Shown one piece after another: positions 7,023-13,660 of a DNA stretch of 16,222 nucleotides (positions are counted from its first letter, which is position 1; each line of letters opens with the position of its first letter). The DNA comes from Bacteroidales bacterium UBA1219 (GTDB lineage Bacteria; Bacteroidota; Bacteroidia; Bacteroidales; P3), in contig DBXF01000009.1 in the NCBI GenBank assembly GCA_002309295.1, forward strand, positions 70,470 through 86,691, read 5' to 3'. The position numbers and the translations under genes are program-made. Below the pieces are notes generated by a model. The model ran no database searches and was not told the DNA's origin. It saw nothing but the letters and a program-made list of their open reading frames with translations.

Positions 7023-7054
7023 TAAAAATATTCTCTGTGGGCTCAACTTCCAAA
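7023..7054 (-). promoter_or_regulatory. Putative promoter of the LytTR / DUF2233 operon
   Basis: On the minus strand TTTG (7051-7054) is followed after exactly 20 nt by TATTTTTA (7023-7030), one base off TAnnTTTG. The spacing is right and the LytTR start codon lies 46 nt downstream of the box. Confidence 0.55.
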
Positions 7055-7075
7055 TGCAACACCGTAGTTTCAAAA

Positions 7076-7119
7076 TCATTCCACCCCACCGCTTTCCCAG
7101 AACTCGGCGTTTTTGATGT
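7076..7119 (-). pseudogene. Frameshifted remnant of the symporter-derived C-terminal tail
   Basis: After the stop codon of the secreted paralog at 7120, the sequence still encodes, in another frame, LNIKNAEFWESGGVE followed by TGA at 7076-7078. This is nearly the same as the tail ending the 8339 paralog and the symporter (LNIKNADFWESGEVE). A 1-nt loss near 7155-7165, relative to the intact paralog copy, shifted the frame and left this piece untranslated. Confidence 0.85.
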
Positions 7120-8298
7120 TCAGTGCCTTGGAGTCGAAAACGGGTTCCTGTCATTATTTTCCCGCCGTTCGTAGTCCTCGCGGCTTACGGGTTGCCATTT
7201 GCCTGTGGGCGAGAGCATATAATATCCTTCGCTGAGGGTAGAGGCACTTATTATCATATTGCGGTTGAGCGATTTAAGCGACGCGGTCATTTTGATGAGG
7301 TATCCGTCCTTGTTAATCTCGCAGCGTGTAGCTGTGGTGTCGTACAATTCAATTCGGTAAGAACCACTACTAATCTTATAATCACTGTGATTGCTGTAAC
7401 TAAGAAACAGCTCCCGTGCCCAGACAGCTATGGAATCGTTCAACACATCGAAATCGAGAGCTTTTTTATCTTTTAAAACAATGGCGGCCAAATCATGTGA
7501 TATCAGCACTCGCAAATAGGGCGATTCCAACATATACGACCATGCTTTTGCATCGGGATAATGTTTGGGGTTGAGCACGAATGTAGAATCCGGGAAATTG
7601 TCGACTGGGGAATACGATACACCATCGTCAAATTGGATAAACAACCACGGGTTCGGATAAAAAAACGACAAGGGATACAAGTGTTTGAATTCGTCGATTA
7701 GCACACGGCAGGTGTCCATCTGTCGCAAAAGCACGGTACTATCGGAGTGTACCACGGCATAGCAAAGGCTGTCCATTGCCCTTACGGTGCGGCCCGTGCG
7801 TGAGTTTTTGCGGGGCGACCAAGTCTCAACTTCATCATTAATGTAAGACATCATATATGTTGTCCCATCATGACCACCATCGCTTTCGTAGAAATTATTG
7901 GCCGTCTGCACCGCAGTTTTGGCAAGCATTTGGAAAACAGCGGATTGCTCCTTGCTTATAGCTAGTTCATAGCGTCGGGTTTTAACTTTGGCATCGCGTT
8001 TTTTATAATCAACGGAATACCAGATATTGCTATTTTCCACTGCACACATATACACAAGTTTATTCTTGGACTGACTCAAACTCAGGGCATATTCGTTGCT
8101 GAACGACGGCAGGCAGACAAAAAAGGCCGTACTGTAAGCGCAGTCCAAAGCGCGATTTACAAAAGTATGGTAGTCGCACGTAATATGTTTGCACGACGGA
8201 AAAAATACCTGCTGCGCCGAGGCGGTTGTAATACACAAGGCCAACATCAGCAGGTTCCCCAAACCGAGTTTCTTTGTCATTTTCATTATTGTTGCCAT
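7120..8298 (-). CDS. Secreted tandem paralog 1, unknown function (392 aa)
   Basis: The start MATIMKMTKKLGLGNLL leads into a type I signal peptide ending TTASAQ, so the protein is exported; no lipobox is seen. It shares its whole layout with the two genes upstream. Common elements are an early F-x-P-S block, (P)xFxNEYALSL, the TRRYELAIS strand, a NFYES-x-DG segment, WSPRKNSRTGR, the very conserved A(L/M)DSLCYAV-HSD block, R-Q-(L/M)DTCR and LYPLSFF. A C-terminal ISASTLSEGYYMLSPTG segment follows. I recognise no characterised family. The C-terminus differs from its sister (RRENNDRNPFSTPRH) because of a frameshift in the shared tail. It is the last gene of the symporter/paralog run, 40 nt after paralog 2. 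Confidence 0.85.
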   Translation of the reverse strand: MATIMKMTKKLGLGNLLMLALCITTASAQQVFFPSCKHITCDYHTFVNRALDCAYSTAFFVCLPSFSNEYALSLSQSKNKLVYMCAVENSNIWYSVDYKKRDAKVKTRRYELAISKEQSAVFQMLAKTAVQTANNFYESDGGHDGTTYMMSYINDEVETWSPRKNSRTGRTVRAMDSLCYAVVHSDSTVLLRQMDTCRVLIDEFKHLYPLSFFYPNPWLFIQFDDGVSYSPVDNFPDSTFVLNPKHYPDAKAWSYMLESPYLRVLISHDLAAIVLKDKKALDFDVLNDSIAVWARELFLSYSNHSDYKISSGSYRIELYDTTATRCEINKDGYLIKMTASLKSLNRNMIISASTLSEGYYMLSPTGKWQPVSREDYERRENNDRNPFSTPRH

Positions 8299-8338
8299 AT
8301 ATCTATAGTTTGTTCAATGATTTCTTGAGCTGAATAAA

Positions 8339-9457
8339 TTATTCCACCTCACCGCTTTCCCAGAAATCGGCGTTTTTGATGTTCAGTGCTTTGGGGTCGA
8401 AAACGGGTTCCTGCCCATGTTTTTTCTGTCGTTCGTAGTCCTCGCGGCTTACGGGTTGCCATTCGCCTGTGGGCGAGAGCAGATAAAATCCGTCGCTGAG
8501 GGTTGCGGCGTTGAAAATGATATCGTGCTTGAGCTGTTCCACAGGCAGGTAAAGAACCCGTGAATTGCCGGGTCTGCTGCTGTACACCTCGCAGCGAGCC
8601 ACAGTGGTGTCGTTCACATCTATCAGCATCTGTCTGGGCCAGATGTCCTGCACGTGGTTAATATACATTTCGCGGTTCCAGGCTGTAAGCGAGTCGCAGA
8701 GTTGGTTCTTGTTCACTTTTTTTGCTGTAAAATCGACTATTTGCACCTGAATACACCGTGTTCCAATATAATAATACCATTTGTCGTTTTTCATTACTTT
8801 TGTGGAATCTTGGAACCCTTTGAATAGCAAAGTTATCTGTCGTTCCTCTGGCACATAACCTTTGTCGGAAGGACGGAAAAACGATAGGGGGTAGAGATTT
8901 CGGAACTCTTTGGTAAGCGTGCGGCAGGTGTCGAGTTGCCGTTTTAGTACCGCCCTGTCGGAGTGTTCCACGGCATAGCAGAGGCTGTCGAGGGCATGCA
9001 CGGCTCGTAAGGTGCGCGAGCCTTTGCGCGGACTCCACACTTTCACTTGTTTCCCGTACTCGTACAGATAGTAATATGCTCCGTCTTTGCCTATAAAACG
9101 GTCGTAAAAGTTCGACGACATTGCAGCCGCATCCATAAAACTGCGGAAGATAGTCCATTCTTTGGCGTTTATCTCAAGTTCGTAACTTTGAGTCGAAAAA
9201 GCCTTTTTCTGGTGCTTTTGGGATTTGTCTTCTACGACTGTTATGTAAACAAAAGTGCTGTCGTTCATACTCAGCGCATACGGGTTTGTGAAAGCGGGGA
9301 TGCACATATAATAGATATATTCATCGGCAACAAGCGTTTTTCTGGCAATTTCTTTGTAATCAGAAAGTTCTGTCGATGGGGTGAATACCGACTGTGCCGA
9401 GGCCGTTGCCAGCGCCGTTGCTATAAGCAGTGTTCCGAACAGATATTTATATTTCAT
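8339..9457 (-). CDS. Secreted tandem paralog 2 with symporter-like C-terminal tail (372 aa)
   Basis: The chosen start, MKYKYLFGTLLIATALATASAQ, gives a clean type I signal peptide; the frame is open 13 codons further, to 9496. It has the same core blocks as its neighbours: AFTNPYALSM, SYELEINAKEW, NFYDRFIGKDGAYYY, WSPRKGSRTLR, ALDSLCYAVEHSD, LKRQLDTCR, LYPLSFF and FNAATLSDGFYLLSPTGEW. After SREDYER the protein ends with QKKHGQEPVFDP and then KALNIKNADFWESGEVE. These match the end of the cation symporter encoded upstream in all but a few positions. In the symporter this is a cytoplasmic tail, so its presence on an exported protein looks like 3'-end recombination. Function unknown. The gap to paralog 3 is 48 nt. 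Confidence 0.85.
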   Translation of the reverse strand: MKYKYLFGTLLIATALATASAQSVFTPSTELSDYKEIARKTLVADEYIYYMCIPAFTNPYALSMNDSTFVYITVVEDKSQKHQKKAFSTQSYELEINAKEWTIFRSFMDAAAMSSNFYDRFIGKDGAYYYLYEYGKQVKVWSPRKGSRTLRAVHALDSLCYAVEHSDRAVLKRQLDTCRTLTKEFRNLYPLSFFRPSDKGYVPEERQITLLFKGFQDSTKVMKNDKWYYYIGTRCIQVQIVDFTAKKVNKNQLCDSLTAWNREMYINHVQDIWPRQMLIDVNDTTVARCEVYSSRPGNSRVLYLPVEQLKHDIIFNAATLSDGFYLLSPTGEWQPVSREDYERQKKHGQEPVFDPKALNIKNADFWESGEVE

Positions 9458-9505
9458 TGTAAATGTGTCTTGTGTTATATAAATTATTTTAGCCATTACG
9501 GGAAG

Positions 9506-10579
9506 TCACTTTCGCTGTGCGCGTTGCCATTCGCCTGTGGGCGAGAGCAGGTAATAGCCGTCGCTGAGGGCGGCGGCGCTGAAAATGATGTCGTGTTTGA
9601 GCTGTTCCGCAGGCAGGTGAAGTGTCCTGGGATTGTTGCAGTTGTTGCAGTCCACCTCGCACATGGCTGTAATGGTATCGTTTAGGTTAACATTTACTTT
9701 GCACTGCCGGTGATGGATATATAGTTCGCGGTTCCAGTGCGCCACCGAGTCACGTAGTGAGTCAGGATTCACTTTTTTTGTCATAAAATCGGGGATGGTT
9801 ACGATTAATTGACTGGCATACAAGCTATAATGCCATTCGCTTTTTTCTACACGCGAAAAATGTGATGTGTCCAATTTGCCGTTCTCTTCAAAGATAATCG
9901 TACTGCCTTTTTTCCATGTATAATTAATTGATTTTGTGGGATAAAAATAGGGAATCGGGTGCAGGCGGGCGAATTCCTTGGTAAGCACGCGGCAGGTGTC
10001 CAATTGCCGTTTTAGCACCGCCCTGTCGGAGTGTTCCACGGCATAGCAGAGGCTGTCGAGGGCATGCACGACACGTCCGGTGCGCGAGCCTATGCGCGGA
10101 CACCATGCTTTAACGGTTTTATCCCAGCAGTGAAGATAGTATGACACACCGTCGATGCCAATACTTTCGTTGAAAAAATTGGCCGTTTGGGTGGCGTCTG
10201 CAAAAAGGTTTTCCAGCACAGCGCAATCGTCCTCGCTTATCGAAAGCTTGTAACGACGGGTTTTTATCTTTGCTTTTGCACCGTGTTTCCGAAACTTCTC
10301 GGAGTACCATATATTGCCACATTTTTCTTTGGCATGAACGTAAACAAGAGTGCTGTCGTGCAGACTTAACGCATATTCGTTTGTAAACGCCGGCCGGCAC
10401 ATATAATACAACCCTGCATCGCCCACAAGAGTCTCCACAACGAGTTTCTCATATTCATAGTCGCTGCAACTGGTTTCCGGCGTGAACACCGACTGCGCCG
10501 AGGCGGTTGTAATACACAAGGCCAACATCAGCAGGTTCCCCAAACCGAGTTTCCTTTTTCTTTTTGTGAATGTTGCCAT
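9506..10579 (-). CDS. Secreted tandem paralog 3, unknown function (357 aa)
   Basis: I chose the ATG at 10579 (MATFTKRKRKLGLGNLL) because it aligns with the start of paralog 1. Alternatives are 10585 (MDMATF) and 10618, where an ATG overlaps the symporter stop as ATGA. The signal peptide LLMLALCITTASAQ is identical to that of paralog 1. Core blocks AFTNEYALSL, TRRYKLSIS, ANFFNES-IGIDG, GSRTGRVVHALDSLCYAVEHSD and LKRQLDTCRVLTKEF are present. They are closest to paralog 2 in the middle and to paralog 1 at the start, so the gene is a mosaic of the two. The protein stops early after LLSPTGEWQRAQRK and lacks the symporter-like tail. Cysteines are more numerous than in the others (for example CNNCNN). 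No known family recognised. Confidence 0.84.
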   Translation of the reverse strand: MATFTKRKRKLGLGNLLMLALCITTASAQSVFTPETSCSDYEYEKLVVETLVGDAGLYYMCRPAFTNEYALSLHDSTLVYVHAKEKCGNIWYSEKFRKHGAKAKIKTRRYKLSISEDDCAVLENLFADATQTANFFNESIGIDGVSYYLHCWDKTVKAWCPRIGSRTGRVVHALDSLCYAVEHSDRAVLKRQLDTCRVLTKEFARLHPIPYFYPTKSINYTWKKGSTIIFEENGKLDTSHFSRVEKSEWHYSLYASQLIVTIPDFMTKKVNPDSLRDSVAHWNRELYIHHRQCKVNVNLNDTITAMCEVDCNNCNNPRTLHLPAEQLKHDIIFSAAALSDGYYLLSPTGEWQRAQRK

Positions 10580-10614
10580 ATCCATTTGTCGTATGTTTCT
10601 GTGGGTAGTAAAAA

Positions 10615-12204
10615 TCATTCCACTTCGCCACTTTCCCAGAAATCGGCGTTTTTGATGTTCAGTGCTTTGGGGTCGAATTTAGGCTCCAAGCCATGCTTTT
10701 TCTGCCACTCGTAGTCCTTGAGGGCGCGCAGTGCCTTGGGCGAGAGCAGCAGTATCGCCACCACGTTTATCCACGCCATAACGCCCACGCCGATGTCGCC
10801 TATGGTCCACACCACGCCGCTGCCCACCAGCGAGCCTATGAACACCGCACTTATGGTGCAGATACGCAGTATCCATATCACTATCTTCTCGCCTCGGTCG
10901 TCGCCGAAATTCATGTCGGCTTTTTCAAGCTCTTCGAGGCGTTCGGGATGTTTGCGGTAGATACGTCTGCGCCAGCGGTTGAAAAGGTACACAAGGTTGG
11001 TCTCGGCGTAATAGTAGTACGCCATAATGGTGGTGAAAGCGAAGAAAAACAGCGCAATGGAGATAATCATGTCTCCGGCTTTCGGTCCTACCACAGTGCC
11101 CAAGGCTCCGGTGGTGTAGAAAACGCCCGGCTCACCCTCGGGGGCGGCGGGATTCTGCTGCAGGTATGTAACCACAGCTCCGTTGGAGGTCTGCTCCACG
11201 GTGCCGATGATGTTGTAGGTCTTGCAGGCCAGTATCATCATGGCGGTGGCGGTGCACACCAGCAGGGTGTCGATATACACGGAGAAAGCCTGTACCAGTC
11301 CCTGTTTCACGGGGTGGCTCACCTTGGCGGCGGCGGCCACTATGGGACCGGTGCCTTGTCCGGCCTCGTTGCTGTAGATGCCGCGTTTAACGCCCCACGC
11401 TATGGTGGTGCCAAGCAGGGCGCCGCCCACCTCGTTGACACCCACCGCTCCGCGCAGCATCTGCATAAACACATCGGGCACAAGACGGTAGTTTATCACC
11501 AAAACCACTATCGACAGCAGTATGTAAATCACCGCCATCACGGGAGCTACAATCTGAGCCACGTTGGCAATGCGTTTCACCCCGCCTATTATCACAAGGG
11601 CGATAAGTGCCGCCACCACGAGTCCTATAACCCACACCTCCACGCCAAAGGAGCGGGAGCAGGAGAGGGCTATGCCGTTGCACTGCACGGGAGGCAGGAA
11701 AATGCCACAGGCCATGGCCGCCAGCACCGCGAAGATGCATCCGAACACTTTCGACCGCAGTCCGTTTTCGATGTAATAGGCCGGACCGCCGCGGAACTGT
11801 CCGTTGTGGTTCTCCTTGTAAATCTGTGCGAGGGTGGCTTCCACAAAAGCGCTGCCAGCCCCGAAGAAAGCTATTATCCACATCCACACTATGGCGCCCG
11901 GACCGCCGAAACCGATGGCCGTGGCCACTCCCACTATGTTGCCCGTGCCCACACGTCCCGAAAGGGCCATGGCAAAAGCCTGAAACGACGATATGCCCAC
12001 GGCTTTCTTGTTCTTTCCCGCACTGCCGAACAGCAGACGGAACATCTCGCGGAAACGCCGCACCTGCACAAAACGGGTGCGCAGTGTGAAATAAAGTCCC
12101 GCCACAAGGCACAAGCCCACCAGCGCCGGACTCCACACCCAGCTGTAAACCGACTCGATGGCACCTGTAAGCCACTCTAATACAGACGATATGAAATTAT
12201 TCAT
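10615..12204 (-). CDS. Alanine/glycine:cation symporter (AGCS family)
   Basis: The 529-aa integral membrane protein belongs to the sodium:alanine symporter family, which takes up alanine or glycine with Na+ or H+. Visible signatures are ALSGRVGTGNIVGVATA (80-95), the diagnostic GGPAYYIENG (139-148), WGVKRGIYSNEAGQGTGP (270-287) and about eleven hydrophobic segments. The length is slightly above the usual 450-500 aa. A loop at 405-440 is rich in Arg, Lys and Glu. The cytoplasmic C-terminus, DYEWQKKHGLEPKFDP then KALNIKNADFWESGEVE, is a normal ending for Bacteroidales members of the family. The same tail is found on the secreted paralog encoded two genes downstream. The start ATG follows the AlbA_2 gene by 26 nt, and paralog 3 follows within 35 nt, so an operon with the secreted paralogs is likely. 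Confidence 0.95.
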   Translation of the reverse strand: MNNFISSVLEWLTGAIESVYSWVWSPALVGLCLVAGLYFTLRTRFVQVRRFREMFRLLFGSAGKNKKAVGISSFQAFAMALSGRVGTGNIVGVATAIGFGGPGAIVWMWIIAFFGAGSAFVEATLAQIYKENHNGQFRGGPAYYIENGLRSKVFGCIFAVLAAMACGIFLPPVQCNGIALSCSRSFGVEVWVIGLVVAALIALVIIGGVKRIANVAQIVAPVMAVIYILLSIVVLVINYRLVPDVFMQMLRGAVGVNEVGGALLGTTIAWGVKRGIYSNEAGQGTGPIVAAAAKVSHPVKQGLVQAFSVYIDTLLVCTATAMMILACKTYNIIGTVEQTSNGAVVTYLQQNPAAPEGEPGVFYTTGALGTVVGPKAGDMIISIALFFFAFTTIMAYYYYAETNLVYLFNRWRRRIYRKHPERLEELEKADMNFGDDRGEKIVIWILRICTISAVFIGSLVGSGVVWTIGDIGVGVMAWINVVAILLLSPKALRALKDYEWQKKHGLEPKFDPKALNIKNADFWESGEVE

Positions 12205-12230
12205 AATTATTGCTGTTTAGCAGGTTGATA

Positions 12231-13580
12231 TTAGGACTGTTCCTTTATGATTTCCCAATGTCCGCCTCTGTCTGGTCCGACACGTCGAATAATTCCTTGT
12301 GCTTTCATCTTTTTCATCTGATCCTCCGCCCACCGTTGTGACATGCCTAGCCGCTCGGCTATCTGTTTGGCTGTTATAGATGGTTCCTCTTCTATTATCT
12401 TCACAATTTTCTCCACATTTTCTCCACATTTTCTCCACATTTTCTCCACATTTTCAGAGTCGTTTTTGGTAAAACCATAATTGTTTCTTTTGAAGGTTAC
12501 TTTCACACCACCATCAACAGTTTCAATTGTGGGCATTGGCAACCCTACTTGTTCAAATCCCTCTCGGATCTTTTTATAGCCACGTCCCCATGCATCGATG
12601 AAACCAGCTTTGAAAAACACGTTGGCAATGTTTTTGTTGCGAGGACGGGAAGAGTGTGTCGTTAGTAGTGTGGCTGGTGTATAACCCATTGGCAAAACAC
12701 CCTCATTCCATATCTCAACACGGTCGTCCCAAACACGCATCTGTACTGGAGCTCCAGTATAATCCTTGTGCGCGATGGCATTGTAAATAATCTCACGCAG
12801 AGCCTCTTCGGGAATCTCCAAAGTTTCAATTCTGTTCATCCCCTCGAAACGTATTGGGGATGTCAAATATTTTGATTTTAAAACTTCTACTACTCTGTCA
12901 GCCATCTGTATAATATTGCCCTCAATGATATCCTGAATAATAAGATTGGCTTCGCTATTGCCGAAACGCCCTATTTTGAACTGCACACAAGTGAAGTACC
13001 GCTGAGGGCGTTTGGCAAAGAGCAGCAGGGCGGCATTTTTTATTTTGCCATTCTCATTTATCAGGTTAAGATTTTGTAAAACTATTTCTGTTTGAGCATC
13101 CAATTCATTTTCACTAATACGTCCGTTCTTATGACCGATTCTCAGAAAATAATCAATGGCTTCTCTGTCCAAATCATCAATGGTTGCGGAATCGTTTGCT
13201 ATGTCATCCCATGAATGCCCCATCTTTTTCAAAATAAACTGTTGCAAAGCGACACCATTAAGTTCCTGCATCGTGGTGCCAGAACGATAATAGTATTTGC
13301 CACGGAAACTTATTGGTACATTATTGGGTTCGATAGCAATCCCGATGTATTTTTTTTCATCTTTTTTGTAAAGTGTCAATTCCGCAACTATTCCCATATA
13401 ATTTACAATTTTGTTGGGAATATCTTCCATCAATTTTTTGGCATTGTTCAAACCACAGACATTTCCGTCATCATCAACACCAATAAATATGGTTCCACCT
13501 TGAGCATTTGCAAAACCGCAAATCCATTTCAGATAGTCGTCTTTCCACGACTGTTTGTATTCTATATCCTGAGATTCCAT
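12231..13580 (-). CDS. AlbA_2/Schlafen-type ATP-binding putative transcriptional regulator
   Basis: The 449-aa protein has three parts. The first is an N-terminal AlbA_2 (divergent AAA_4, Schlafen-like) domain at 1-115, with IEYKQSW, GFANAQGGTIFIGVDDDG (22-39) and YYRSGTT. The second is a GHKL-type ATPase region (HATPase_c_4) at about 255-365, with EEALREIIYNAIAHKDY (258-274) and IDAWGRGYKKI (328-338). The third is a C-terminal winged helix-turn-helix at about 395-447 (SITAKQIAERLGMSQRWAED). Such proteins are annotated as transcriptional regulators or ATP-dependent helicases, but direct functional data are few. The linker at 376-391 (ENVEKMWRKCGENVEK) is encoded by four 11-bp repeats, so a change in repeat number would shift the frame before the DNA-binding domain. 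Its downstream neighbour is the symporter, 26 nt away. Confidence 0.9.
   Translation of the reverse strand: MESQDIEYKQSWKDDYLKWICGFANAQGGTIFIGVDDDGNVCGLNNAKKLMEDIPNKIVNYMGIVAELTLYKKDEKKYIGIAIEPNNVPISFRGKYYYRSGTTMQELNGVALQQFILKKMGHSWDDIANDSATIDDLDREAIDYFLRIGHKNGRISENELDAQTEIVLQNLNLINENGKIKNAALLLFAKRPQRYFTCVQFKIGRFGNSEANLIIQDIIEGNIIQMADRVVEVLKSKYLTSPIRFEGMNRIETLEIPEEALREIIYNAIAHKDYTGAPVQMRVWDDRVEIWNEGVLPMGYTPATLLTTHSSRPRNKNIANVFFKAGFIDAWGRGYKKIREGFEQVGLPMPTIETVDGGVKVTFKRNNYGFTKNDSENVEKMWRKCGENVEKIVKIIEEEPSITAKQIAERLGMSQRWAEDQMKKMKAQGIIRRVGPDRGGHWEIIKEQS
12407..12455 (-). repeat. 11-bp tandem repeat (4 full copies) inside the AlbA_2 coding sequence
   Basis: On the plus strand the unit TTTTCTCCACA occurs four times in a row without a mismatch (starts 12407, 12418, 12429, 12440), followed by a partial TTTTC. 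The unit length is not a multiple of three; three units encode the 11-residue segment ENVEKMWRKCG. Gain or loss of one unit shifts the reading frame. Confidence 0.97.
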
Positions 13581-13660
13581 TTATTATTTAACGTAGAATT
13601 TTTCGTTTTATTGCAACGTGTTCTTTGAGGTAAGTGTTGAAAATGGTATTCCCCCTATAA

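Noticed and set aside
7120..10579. Paralogs as lipoproteins or as peptidases
   Set aside because: The signal peptides end in A-S-A-Q without a lipobox cysteine, and no conserved catalytic motif was found.
10693..12180. 495-codon open frame on the plus strand
   Set aside because: It is the antisense of the symporter gene, with a His/Gly-rich composition typical of shadow frames.
12217..12438. 73-codon minus-strand frame starting in the 11-bp repeat
   Set aside because: Not a separate gene; it is the alternative frame that the regulator would enter after repeat slippage.
12407..12455. Tandem repeat as a CRISPR array
   Set aside because: Units are 11 bp, contiguous without spacers and inside a coding sequence.
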